From contig JAMXDE010000006.1 of NCBI GenBank assembly GCA_026770025.1, forward strand, positions 744,001 to 808,000: a DNA stretch of 64,000 bases. The letters run 5' to 3'. The position numbers and the translations under genes were made by a program. Under the pieces are notes generated by a model. It worked only from the letters and a program-made list of their open reading frames with translations, was not told where the DNA came from and searched no databases. Each line of letters opens with the position of its first letter. Positions within the stretch are counted from its first letter, which is position 1. This DNA is from Craspedostauros australis. Taxonomy: Eukaryota > Bacillariophyta > Bacillariophyceae > Mastogloiales > Achnanthaceae. Positions 31,621-41,487 of the stretch are shown one piece after another.

Positions 31621-32892
31621 ATGAGCCTGATGCAAGCCAAGCCGGATGTGGACAAAAGCAACACCCAGCCCAGCGAACCTGATTACTGCCGCCTCGTGCG
31701 AAAGACTTGCCATGAATGGATGGCAGGGAAGGCCGCGTCCACGACTGGGGTTGTTGCAAATTCTTCCAATCCAGCGCAACTGCGACTGCAACAGCAGCAA
31801 CCCGATTCCTGGCATGTCAACGTCCGCGTGAATGAGATGGCGATGGATGGTCTATGTGACGAGATCGAGTTGAAGCACAAGAACAACCCGATTGAATGGG
31901 ATGAAGAGGAATGGCATTACACGGGCGGCCAATACCGAAGCGGCACAGAAGCACAACGCAAGGAGCGCGTCGCCATGTACATCCTGGCGTTGGATGCCAT
32001 CAATTTCTGCTTCTGGCCCAGCCGGGATGGTTCCACGCAGGTCAACAGCCTCGAGTACGATACGCTCGCAGTTGCTCTCAGGAAGATGGCGGAACAAGAC
32101 GACGATGACGGGCAGCACGATGGAAATGAAGGTGCCAGTTCCGGTATTGGCGCTGCTCGAACTATCGAAGAGGACGATGCCTTGTATTCGAATGCAGACC
32201 GACAGCCCATCGGTATCTCGGAAGGATATGCACTATCTCCGCGATCTCTCTCCACCATGACAGTATTGCAGATGCAGCAGAAGTTGGCAGAACCCTATTT
32301 GCAAGGCTTCCATCTCCCCAACATACAAAAGCGCTGCGAGCTGTGGAATGAACTGGGCAGCGTTCTGCTGACCAAATTCAAAGGTTCACCAATGCGCATG
32401 ATCCGCCAAGCCAACGGCAGCGCTCCGGCCTTGGTGAACATCATCACGAGCAACTTGCCTGGTTTCCAGGACTTTGCCCAAATCGATGACCTGCAAATCT
32501 GGTTCCTGAAACGTGCCCAGATCGTGGTTGGCGATCTCAACGCTGCACTGCAGCTCAATCTCAGCGAGATGCAGGCATTATCATGCTTCGCCGACTACCG
32601 CGTGCCTCAGATTTTGCGGATGCAAGGTGTGCTGCACTACTCCGAGCAACTAGCGGACGCTGTGGATCAGGAACGGGAGATTGCGGGAGGCTCTCGGGAC
32701 GAGGTATCCATACGGGCCGCCACGGTTGTCGCTGTGGATAAGATCGTGGAGAAGGTGAATGGTCGGCGGGCAACGCACGAAGCTCCGATAACGGCCGTCG
32801 AGGTCGATTGGTACCTGTGGCAGGTAGGCGAGCGGTTGAATCAGGCTGGACGGCTGGCACCCTTCCACAGAGTCAGAACACACTTTTATTAG
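31621..32892 (+). CDS. QNG1: Queuosine 5'-phosphate N-glycosylase/hydrolase, queuine salvage (DUF2419)
   Basis: The 423-aa product matches the DUF2419 family, whose human member C9orf64/QNG1 releases queuine base from queuosine 5'-phosphate so it can be reinserted in tRNA at G34 by the TGT enzyme. Family landmarks in order: IEWDEEEWHYTG, ALDAINFCFWP (about 120-131), LEYDTLAVALRKM, a disordered acidic insert (about 160-195), RCELWNELGSVLLTKFKGSP, SAPALVNIITSNLPGFQD, FLKRAQIVVGDLN, and the highly typical CFADYRVPQILRMQGVLHYS; the end carries DWYLWQVGE. The acidic insert is the only departure from the usual length. No targeting peptide is evident, so a cytosolic place is likely. Queuine is not made by eukaryotes, so this enzyme implies dependence on bacterial or dietary queuine. 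Single exon. Confidence 0.92.
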   Translation: MSLMQAKPDVDKSNTQPSEPDYCRLVRKTCHEWMAGKAASTTGVVANSSNPAQLRLQQQQPDSWHVNVRVNEMAMDGLCDEIELKHKNNPIEWDEEEWHYTGGQYRSGTEAQRKERVAMYILALDAINFCFWPSRDGSTQVNSLEYDTLAVALRKMAEQDDDDGQHDGNEGASSGIGAARTIEEDDALYSNADRQPIGISEGYALSPRSLSTMTVLQMQQKLAEPYLQGFHLPNIQKRCELWNELGSVLLTKFKGSPMRMIRQANGSAPALVNIITSNLPGFQDFAQIDDLQIWFLKRAQIVVGDLNAALQLNLSEMQALSCFADYRVPQILRMQGVLHYSEQLADAVDQEREIAGGSRDEVSIRAATVVAVDKIVEKVNGRRATHEAPITAVEVDWYLWQVGERLNQAGRLAPFHRVRTHFY

Positions 32893-33384
32893 AGTAAAGT
32901 TTGGGTGTGCAATCGGGGGCTGCAGGAGCAAGAGCATGGTGCGAATATGAAGAGGCCATGCATGTGGACTTGGACTCTCGCAGCACTAATGCACTCATCG
33001 TCGTATTATATGTTTATATGTTCTCCTACCATACTCATACATACGTACTCTATCTGGTTGTGAAGTGCGATGACGAACAGGAGGGATGCGCCCAAAATCG
33101 AAACAACAGCGTGAAACAAGGTGCCACATACAGATAGTACGATTCGATCACTCTACTTCTGTGTGAAGAGTGGGGATGATGAAGGGAATTATGGATGGCG
33201 CAAGCTTGTAACATCACACAATGCTGCCAATGGATGCAGGCCAATATCGTTGAGTTGCGTTGCGCTCCATTGCGCAGTGTTGCAGTATGGGAACCCGTAC
33301 TGACAGATCACAGCTTCGAGTAGATCGTGCGAGTCTGCTGTCGAAGAGCGCATGAATGCGTGGTTTGTCGTGATGGGAGTGAAA
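32893..33384. other. Intergenic region between convergent genes
   Basis: Nothing recognisable in about 0.5 kb beyond 3' flanks; it is moderately AT-rich near 33000-33050. Confidence 0.6.
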
Positions 33385-34317
33385 TCAAGACTCAGCCATC
33401 ACGAGAGCGACGGAAAACTTGCCGCAGGCCACCATCTTGGATGCCGCTCCAAGCAGGCCCATCGATTTCTCAATCCTCAGCACGCCGCTCGATCCAAAGT
33501 CCAGCAGGCCTGGTCGCTTGCCAACGTCAACGCTGATGTCGCCGTACACCCATCCCGGTGGAATGGAGTACGACGACGAAGTCTGCGTCGTCTTTTCGTC
33601 TTCGTTGGACCAGTAGATCTTTTGGATGCTGCCAGTTGTTTGCACGGTGCGCGTGTACCCCAGCACATCGATGCTGAAACGCAGCGACTTGCCATCGTCC
33701 GACAGCTTCCATTCGCCGACCTTTTTGCCCGAAGTGAATTCCGACGCCGAGGCCTGGCAATCTCCATTCTCCAGGAACTCCACCCGGAAGGTGGCCGTGG
33801 GTTGTTCGGGTACCGCCAATCCGGTCGCTTTGTCGCGTGACGAGATGTTGACCTTGTTGCCGTACAGGTCGTTGCTGGGGTCCTTCGATGGCACGCCGGA
33901 AAGAAAGACGCTCGCGTCCACCGTGGTGCCAGCGATCATGGCAGGCGAAATCCCGTCGTTGCGTTGCGTCTGGCGCCATAGCTGCTGCGTCGCAGTCAAT
34001 GTGGCCGCCTCATTCTCCAGGAACTCCTCGCCCGGTTTGTCGTACTGCGCCTCGCCCAAGTCTTTGGGGAGGTTGCGGTCGTTGGCGAATGCGCCATCGA
34101 TCATGTCCTTGAAGAAGTTGTATCGCACAACGCGGCTGCGATGGACGTGGCGCAACGGCCTGGCGCATGTTGTCGATGGTCGCTGTTGTTGTTGCTGTTG
34201 CTGCTGCTGTTGTTGCAGGTGGAAACCGCTGACGGCAGAGAGCAGCCACAGCAATGCCAGTGGTCGGACAATACCCGACCATCCGCACATCGTTGTGGAG
34301 GCCTTCATCTGTGTCAT
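33385..34317 (-). CDS. Probable plastid-targeted protein of unknown function with poly-Gln tract
   Basis: A 310-aa product I do not recognise. The N-terminus has a signal-peptide core (IVRPLALLWLLSAVSG) with Phe directly after the likely cleavage site (SG|FHL), the arrangement that sends proteins to complex plastids in diatoms and related algae. An 11-Gln run (CAG/CAA; plus 34182-34214) and a basic Arg/Ser/Thr segment (SRVVRYNFFKDM) follow, as in a transit peptide. The mature part has VDASVFLSGVPSKDPSNDLYGNKV and then a beta-rich region (TATFRVEFLENGDCQA, GEWKLSDDGKSLRFSID, GYTRTVQTTGSIQKIYW, PPGWVYGDISVDV, LRIEKSMGLLG). Alternation of such short strands suggests a beta-barrel or lipocalin-like fold, but this is only an impression. 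Single exon. Expected place: plastid stroma or thylakoid. Confidence 0.75.
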   Translation of the reverse strand: MTQMKASTTMCGWSGIVRPLALLWLLSAVSGFHLQQQQQQQQQQQRPSTTCARPLRHVHRSRVVRYNFFKDMIDGAFANDRNLPKDLGEAQYDKPGEEFLENEAATLTATQQLWRQTQRNDGISPAMIAGTTVDASVFLSGVPSKDPSNDLYGNKVNISSRDKATGLAVPEQPTATFRVEFLENGDCQASASEFTSGKKVGEWKLSDDGKSLRFSIDVLGYTRTVQTTGSIQKIYWSNEDEKTTQTSSSYSIPPGWVYGDISVDVGKRPGLLDFGSSGVLRIEKSMGLLGAASKMVACGKFSVALVMAES

Positions 34318-35473
34318 TCGTCTTTTGCTTTTTTGTTTTAGCTTTCGTGTTGTGTCACACGACCTCCAAGAGAGAGAGAGAGGGTCGCAGGGTGATCGAT
34401 TGATCGATTGGTTGATCGGTCAGTCGATCCTTTGCTCTGACTGTGGCGTTCGTGCAAGAGCATTTCCCACGGAGCAGGTCGGAGGCTGCAGAGTACGACC
34501 GACTTGCGCTGGTATCTTCGGTTGGATCGAGCCGCGAGACATCCGCAGGTGTTGGTGTTGGCGTTGACGTCATGTCCTTCATGGCGCAACCGATTTGGAA
34601 CAGAACCACGTCGCGACGAATTGACACAGCAGAGCCGAGCGTCCACAAATCACATCTGTCGAGGTGCAGTCGGATGACGTCACCACGTTGCAGTTTTGTG
34701 AAGCCTGATCGGCCAGAAATTTCGAATCATGTGTTGGGATTCGAAACGGGACCGAACGGGGCAGTCCGCATCTCCACGAGTACTGCGACTGCGCACGTGG
34801 CGTCTGTTCTCGTCACAATGACACGAACAAAGAAGCGTGATGTCGTCGCCAAACAGAGAGAGCGAAAAAGGAGAAATGTGGACGTTGTGAAGCGGAATGA
34901 CAAAGAGGAAAGAACAGTTTTTTTGCGCGCCTTTCCCAGTTCGTAATTTCCGCCGCGTCGATGCGATGGGGAGAATCAATCCGAGGCCCATGACACCGGC
35001 TGCGCATCCTGTTGGTCGTGCTGCGCTTTGTGCGCCACACAGTATCGTTCTGCATCCGCGTCGGTTCCACAACTGGAGAAGCCCCCGACACCTCCTCTGT
35101 TCCATGATACAACACGAACGAGCGCACTCCATTCCCTATCTTCTCGTCATCACCCCCGGGTCTCTCGCTGCCGCTCCCTTTCATGCCAATAGATCGAACG
35201 CACTCACCTCTTCCATAGTTGCGCCCATCCTTCCACCCTTGTGTCCCTCCATCACCAGATCCAGAGGATCCAACTGGTGTATCGCAGATCAGCAGCTTGC
35301 CTTCCGAGGCACAGACACAGAAGACGAGTGAAACCGAACGCATGTGAGCTATCATTCCTGTTGGACGTTACAAGTACCACACAACACAACAAAACACCAC
35401 ACCAAACCAAACCATATCGAATCAAAGCAAATCAAAGCAAAGCACCGTGTTGCAAACACATGTCGCGACCAAC
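34318..35473. other. Divergent intergenic region, 1.16 kb
   Basis: No supported gene. An (AG)n run lies at 34369-34383 with a GATCGATTGATCGATTGG repeat just after it, both in the 5' flank of the plastid-protein gene. A run of short CAAA/CCAAAC units at 35385-35450 precedes the transporter ATG. Confidence 0.6.
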
Positions 35474-37596
35474 ATGATTTCGACAACAGGGAGCACCAGC
35501 GATGTCAGCTGCAGCACTAGCTCAATCTCAATCAGCGGAGGCGATGGCGGCGGTAGTATATCACCGAGTGCGTCCACCGTCACATCGACTGATCCTCCTA
35601 CCGAGCGGACGATGCTGCTGGCACCGCACGCATCGCCAAGCGACCGCCCAAGCTACGCGAGCACCGACAACGATGGCGATGGCCACAGCTGCAGCGACAG
35701 CCAGGGACATATATTCGCATCCATGCGGTCCTTCAAGGACATCGTGTACAGGAATGTGATGCAACACACCGGAGAGATCGGCATGCTGGGTTCTGTGGCC
35801 ATCGCAATCAACTCGCTCACGGGACCCGCGATGCTCCAACTCCCAGCCACCTTCCAAAGATCGGGCATCATCCCGACATTCCTTGCTCTGACCATCTCCT
35901 GCGCCTTGTCCGCCATGTGCTCTCTGCACACCGCGAACGTCATTTCCAAAGTTCCAGGCAACGCCAACTTCCAAAGAGAGGTGCGTCATTCGTCAACAAA
36001 ACTGTGCGAAATACGCGAATGTACGCACGAGTCGAGTCAAGCCGAGATGTGAATGCTTGCTGCTGTTGCGGCTGCGGTTGCGGTTGCGGTTGCGGCCGCA
36101 GATGATGGATGATCAGAACACATTGTGTGATTGTATAATACCATCCTCACGTCCATCCCCAATCTATTCCTTCTGCTCTACCTTCTTACCCCACGGTCCG
36201 CATATGTTCCCTCATGCCATCTCGCATCACATCACCGCTCCGATCCGATCCAATCCAAAGATCGAATACAGCGACGTCTTTGATGAGTTCCTTGGTAGGA
36301 GGTGGTTCTACTTCTCCCAAATCTTGTTCTTCTGCTGCATCACATGCCTCAACATCTCATCGCTCGTCGCCACCGCGCAAGTCGCGGACACCATGATGGG
36401 ACATTGGTTCCCGGGAGGTTCTGCCGCCGTCACGCTGAACTTCGACCGTGGCCTCCCCCACGTGGGATGGATGCGCTGGGATTTCTCGGAGTGCATCAAA
36501 GACGGCGAATTAATCGAAGGATGCACCCCATTCGTGGAAGAGGAAGAAGCATTCCTTTTGACGGTGGGATACGTCTGCAGCGTCGCAGCTTTGCTGCCAC
36601 TTGCGCTCATGGACCTCAAGGTGCGTGGTTGTGGGGATGTGGCGATGGAAGGCTCTGTCTGCAATGCGTCCTGTAGGAGTGCATCGCGCGCTCCATCCTT
36701 TCCACACATTCGTCATCATCCTGTCCGTCAACTATTATGCGCTCTAACTCTGTTGCTCTTGCTATTCTTGTTCCATGTTCCCATCGCATCACACTCAACG
36801 GCCACGACGATTACCACAACTCGTACCACAACAGGATAACTCGACAACACAAATCATAGGATTCATGATTCTCATTACGTGCTGCTGTCAGTTCGCCTCA
36901 ACGTTCATCGCGAACGGCTTGGACACCTCCAACGTGTCCTGGTGGGGCACCAACTGGAATTCGCTCATGGGAGTTACCATCTTCAATTTTGCGCTCGTCC
37001 TTGCCATCCCGGCCTGGCTGTACGAGAAGAAGGAGGAAGTCGACGTTTCCAGAGTCATCAACGGATCGTCCATGATGTCAATGGCACTGTACGTCGTCGT
37101 TGGAGGGCTGGGGGCCCTGGCCGTGCCCAACGTCTCCGACAATATGTTGGAATCCATGATGTCCGGCGATCTCGGCAAGCTCACTCAGGTCACTTCGTGC
37201 GCGTTCGCCTTCTTCATCATCGGCCTGGGAGTGCCGCTCTTTAGCGTCCTCACAAGGCTCAGCCTCACCGGCGGCGCGCATTTCAGCACGCCTTCGGCCA
37301 ACATCCTGGCGATCTATCTGCCCTTCGCGTCGTCATGGATGCTGTACAACGGCGAGGCCATCACCAGACTGCTGTCCTGGGGTGGGGTGATCTGCACGAG
37401 CCTGGTCGTTTTCATTCTCCCCCTCATCATCGCGTTGTACGCACTGCTCACGAACGAACGGGCAGGGTCGATAGACATCTACAGTGGGATATGGGAGAAC
37501 CGATCCAAGGAGGAAGAGAAGAAATTCTTGGCGTTGCTGCTCGCAACATCCTTCGTTTTGATATGCATCGCCATTGTCGGCAACATCTTGAGTTGA
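35474..37596 (+). CDS. Amino-acid/auxin permease family transporter (AAAP, SLC38-like), three exons
   Basis: Exons 35474-35980, 36261-36620 and 36835-37596; introns of 280 and 214 bp begin GTGCGT at both donors and are phase 0. Spliced joins are NFQRE/IEYSDV and ALMDLK/DNSTTQIIGF. Total 542 aa. A Ser-rich cytosolic N-terminus (about 90 residues) precedes about 11 hydrophobic segments. The first, GSVAIAINSLTGPAMLQLPATFQRSG, is the typical AAAP helix 1 with its broken glycine-rich centre. The extracellular-type loop after helix 4 or 5 holds CIKDGELIEGCTPF, possibly a disulfide. DNSTTQIIGF and the later helices match the same family. Such proteins carry neutral amino acids with H+ or Na+ at the plasma membrane or vacuole. 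Substrate not predictable. Exon borders are inferred from frame and splice sites. Confidence 0.9.
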
Positions 37597-38195
37597 CGAG
37601 GCCAAATCTTGTATTGTACGAGTATGGTAGCACAGTAGCACGGCAGGATGGCTCCGATACGGGTACGCGAAGAGGAGGGACAGCGCTCAAGGTGCTCCAA
37701 TGCACCATATGTACGAGTACGATGACGTGCGAGGTGGTGTGGTGTGGTGTCATGAAGCAGGCGCACATGCTATTGGTAGATACATTAAATTTGACTCAAT
37801 AGATAGGCTACGATACATTTTTGGAATCGAAACCATCTGTGATATTATATTATATGATTCCCCCAGAGTATGCATACGAGTGCTGACACGCAGGAGGGTG
37901 TGACCTTCCTGCGATTCTGGCGTGTCCGAACTGCATACGAGTAGGGCATCTCCAGTACGGAACATGATCTCGCGTTGGAGTAAAACGCCGCGATGGTTGA
38001 TTGATTGCTCCGACGGCCGTCCCTCAATCGTGTCAATCGTTGTGTTGCTTCGCTGTTGCCAGTTTGGGGACTCATTTCACCAACAAGCGATGGTGGATGA
38101 TGTACTTGTACAGTGCAAGTAGGAGCGGTCCTTTATTCCTTTAATGGCACGGCATCGTACCAGTACGTGTATTGGTAGGGGCATTCGCTCCATCT
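37597..38195. other. Intergenic region between convergent genes with TACGAGTA motifs
   Basis: No gene. Within about 330 bp it holds TACGAGTA at 37617, 37712 and 37936 and TACGAG at 37875, the densest cluster of this motif in the window. Confidence 0.65.
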
Positions 38196-40730
38196 TCACC
38201 TTCTCTCCTCTGCAACAAATGGGCGGTTGAATTGTTTTTCGATGTTTTCCAATCGACGGCTCAGGCCGCTGATGTGCTCGGAGGTATGGCTGGCGATCTG
38301 CTTCGCGAGCGCAATATCCCCCGCCTTGGCGTTGGCAACCGCCACACGGTACAAAGTGCGATTGTCCACGAGGCCGTCATTCTCCAACGTCCCCATGACG
38401 ACCTTGGTCGCCGTTTCTACCTCTCCTAACTCACACAGCAGCGTCACGTACTCCAGAACGATACGGCGCGACGGAGCGATACCGTGCGCATCCATGTCCA
38501 GCAGTATGGTATCGACTGACTCCAACATCTGCGGAAACCAATCCCCGTGGTCGTGGCGCCCTTGGTCGGCAAGAATGTGTTTCTGCTGTCTCACATGCTT
38601 GCCCAATGCCTCGATCATGAACGAGAACGTATCATCGTTTGGCTTCAGTCCATGGCGAGTGATTTCATGAAACGCCCGTTGTGATCGTTGGACATCGCCA
38701 CGTTCTGCGCACGCCGAGATTACCGCGTTGACGGTATGAATGGTGACGGGGTTGTCCTCTCCATCATCGCTGTTCTGGAGTAACCGGAGACCGACATCTA
38801 CCACTGCAACGTTGGACCGAATTGCGCGCGAGATACTGCGCAAGAGCGCCCGCGGGACCTGGAATCCATCGAGCTGCATCGCCGCCAAGGCTGAGAAGGC
38901 CATGTCCAGACCTCTCCCTTTGCAGTTGGCGAACGCGATGACCGTATTCTCGTAGATGGTTTCGTTTGGACGGCATTCAAATTCATCCATGACCTGCCAG
39001 ATGAGCTCAATGAGGTCGGCGTCGCCCTTGGTGGCGGCGCTTGCGGACATCGTTTCCAGCATCCCCACATCGATCTTGAGCGGGTGTTCGCTGGATCTTT
39101 GAGAAAGCTGCATGGACTGCGGAACTCCTGCCGTTTCTAACCTCTTCAGATCGATGAGTGCCTGCAGCGCGATGGAAAGCTTGTCAGTGTGGTGGAATGG
39201 GAACATGTCGCCGATGGCCTTGACAACGATCGGTGGATACGGCAAGTAGCCCGAGTCCGCCAACCTCCGCATTATGTCATGGAATGGCATTTGAGAGCTC
39301 CGGTTGTGCTTGGATAAGACCAGGACATGTTGCATCCACTTGGGCTTAATTTCAGAATCGGCGTCGACCATGGCCTGGTAGATCAACGCGGCTTCTGCAC
39401 TCAAGGCCATGCTCTTCTGCTTCAAAAGGCTTGCGATAAGCCTGGGATAGACCTCTTCGCGTTGTGCGGCGTCGAGCTGCTTGCAGTGTTTCTTCAGGTT
39501 GTCGCTGAAAATCTCCAAATCGTCGGGATTCATGAGCCCCGGAGTTATGCGACTGATGCTCTTGCAAAACTGAATGTACATGGGTCTCTGAAGTCCTTTG
39601 CTTTGTGGGTGCCGGTGGTGATGGTCGAGGACCTCCAACGCCTCCAGCGGGTGGTCCGCGCGGGCCATGACGAGGAAGAGGTCATGCAGTACCTTGACAC
39701 CGATTATCCCCCCTTGGTCCTTCTGGATGAGTTCGTGAAAGGCATCCATCGCCTCTTCAGCGCGTTTCTTGTTGATGCACCGCTTCAATTCTCGCAGAAG
39801 TTTTTGATTTTGCTCTCTTTCGTGCAAATCTCTTTGAGCCGCCCGAGCCTCGTCCATCAGTCTCGACGATGTGATGCGCAGACCTCCGTGTTGCGGTGCC
39901 CGTCCCTGCTGAGTCCCTGCTGTCGACAGCGCTTGTTGCGCATGTGCATCTTCAGTCTCTTGCTGCTGATGTCGATGATAAATGTGATCCACCTCAGCTG
40001 GGTCGATCTGTGGCAGGGTGCACACCAGGCTTTGTGATACTGGCTGCTGAGCTGGCGTTGAAACGGATACTGGAGCCTGCGGAGGCAAGCTGGAGAGGAG
40101 CTTGGCTACTGCAGGGGAAGATTCTACGTCGGTTGCCGCATCAGCGACCTGTTCAGCTTGTGTCTCCGGCTCGATCCGAGACTGCTGGTCCGCCACGACG
40201 ACCTTATTGATGTTGAACAGCAGGCTGGTTCGGTGCGCGCGTGAATGAGCGCGTTTGCTAGAATCCAACGGCGTTGTGATGGCCGACGTAGCCGCACCCT
40301 GCAGCGAGTCCATCAGAAGCTTCATGGCGTTGCGCTTGGTGGAATCTGCCATGTCCGCATCGTTGGCCTCCACAACGAGTGGCATTCTGTCTGACGCTAC
40401 CATAGCATTCGCGCTCGCGCCGATGCTGGCCACCGCGCTTGAAGGACGGAATGGGCCGTGGTTCAGAAAGCTGGCCCTTCGTTGGGCAGAGATCTGCGGT
40501 GGCCGGCAGAGCACATCCGAGGTGGCGGCGCTGGATCCAAGGTTGGAACAGGACAACGGCAAGGGAGGACCGCGCAGCAGGTTGCTCTGATGCCTTCGCT
40601 GATTTGAGAATTGGAACGCATGTCGATTTGCGTGCTGCTGCGCATGCTGCAATCGACGGAGGTGATAACGAAGCACCCTCTCTCTCCCTTTCCCGTGGAT
40701 CAACGATCCGCACTGTCCTGTGAGCACCAT
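38196..40730 (-). CDS. Pentatricopeptide repeat (PPR) protein, probably mitochondrial or plastid
   Basis: From the ATG at 40730 (context AAAGCCATGG) the product is 844 aa; the open frame continues upstream to 41294 but with low-complexity sequence in a region that should be promoter. The N-terminus is Arg/His/Gln-rich without acids (RVLRYHLRRLQHAQQHANRH), as in a mitochondrial presequence. Helical-hairpin repeats of about 35 residues fill the C-terminal half, for example IHTVNAVISACAERGDVQRS...GLKPNDDTF (about 655-700) and RRIVLEYVTLLCELGEVETA (about 740-775), with the PPR pattern of a small residue at A/G and xxPD/xxPN ends. PPR proteins bind single-stranded organelle RNA for processing, stability, editing or translation. 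Repeats are divergent, so a target cannot be decoded. A coiled segment ends the protein (SRRLENIEKQF). Confidence 0.8.
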   Translation of the reverse strand: MVLTGQCGSLIHGKGRERVLRYHLRRLQHAQQHANRHAFQFSNQRRHQSNLLRGPPLPLSCSNLGSSAATSDVLCRPPQISAQRRASFLNHGPFRPSSAVASIGASANAMVASDRMPLVVEANDADMADSTKRNAMKLLMDSLQGAATSAITTPLDSSKRAHSRAHRTSLLFNINKVVVADQQSRIEPETQAEQVADAATDVESSPAVAKLLSSLPPQAPVSVSTPAQQPVSQSLVCTLPQIDPAEVDHIYHRHQQQETEDAHAQQALSTAGTQQGRAPQHGGLRITSSRLMDEARAAQRDLHEREQNQKLLRELKRCINKKRAEEAMDAFHELIQKDQGGIIGVKVLHDLFLVMARADHPLEALEVLDHHHRHPQSKGLQRPMYIQFCKSISRITPGLMNPDDLEIFSDNLKKHCKQLDAAQREEVYPRLIASLLKQKSMALSAEAALIYQAMVDADSEIKPKWMQHVLVLSKHNRSSQMPFHDIMRRLADSGYLPYPPIVVKAIGDMFPFHHTDKLSIALQALIDLKRLETAGVPQSMQLSQRSSEHPLKIDVGMLETMSASAATKGDADLIELIWQVMDEFECRPNETIYENTVIAFANCKGRGLDMAFSALAAMQLDGFQVPRALLRSISRAIRSNVAVVDVGLRLLQNSDDGEDNPVTIHTVNAVISACAERGDVQRSQRAFHEITRHGLKPNDDTFSFMIEALGKHVRQQKHILADQGRHDHGDWFPQMLESVDTILLDMDAHGIAPSRRIVLEYVTLLCELGEVETATKVVMGTLENDGLVDNRTLYRVAVANAKAGDIALAKQIASHTSEHISGLSRRLENIEKQFNRPFVAEERR

Positions 40731-41487
40731 GGCTTTGTTCTGCTGCGCTCTGTGCTCGCTGCTACGGGGACTGCAATTGATGCTGTGAGGAGGCGAGCAG
40801 AGCAGGGACACTAATGTGGTGCAATCGACAGAGCGGAGACTTTCGAGCGGTCGTTTCGCTGTTGTGCGGGTTGATGGGTTTGGTAGATTGGTCAGTTGTG
40901 AGCGGTGGCCTGTGGCATACACGCTCTCTCTCTCGCTCTCTCTCTTTTTGTGGTTTGGGAATCGAAGAGCGGAGGAAACTGCGGATGGAGCGGACACGCA
41001 AACAGAAACAGCACACCACTCACGAGAACCCCACAACCAACATCGCGATGAACAATCTTCGGTGGCTGTCACGTGATGTGTGGTTCTTGTTTGTGGCGAA
41101 ACCTGTTTGATTTTCACTTTATTTTCTTTAGGCGCATGTACTTCAACACATGGTACCACGCACACTTCTGGTACCTTGAAATGGTATCCTTTCCTTTCGT
41201 CTGGAACACTTTGGAACAGGAACGAAGACAGAAGCACCATGTACCATGCACCATGCACCAAACACCAAACACCAACAACTCGCAAAGAGAACAAGAACCA
41301 CGATGGTGACCGGTCTCAAACCCAACAGGGAGAGCACAGCACGCCTGCGGACCACCTTCTACCTTACTATTCTGCTGACTTCTCGCTTCTCGCTTCTCAC
41401 TTCCCACTTCCCACTTCCCACTTCATCCATACGTACACGTACCAAACATAGAGTACACGCACATCCCCATCACATCGATACTGCAAG
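40731..41487. other. Divergent intergenic region, 0.76 kb
   Basis: It is the shared 5' region of the PPR and Zim17 genes, both predicted to be organelle proteins. It contains a CT tract at 40924-40946, a nested repeat of ACCATGCACCAAACACCAA type at 41238-41277 and a CTTCTCACTTCCCA repeat at 41385-41425 just upstream of the Zim17 ATG. Confidence 0.6.

Noticed and set aside
40731-41294. N-terminal extension of the PPR ORF
   Set aside because: Low-complexity translation over the divergent promoter region, and the ATG at 40730 is followed by a credible organelle presequence.
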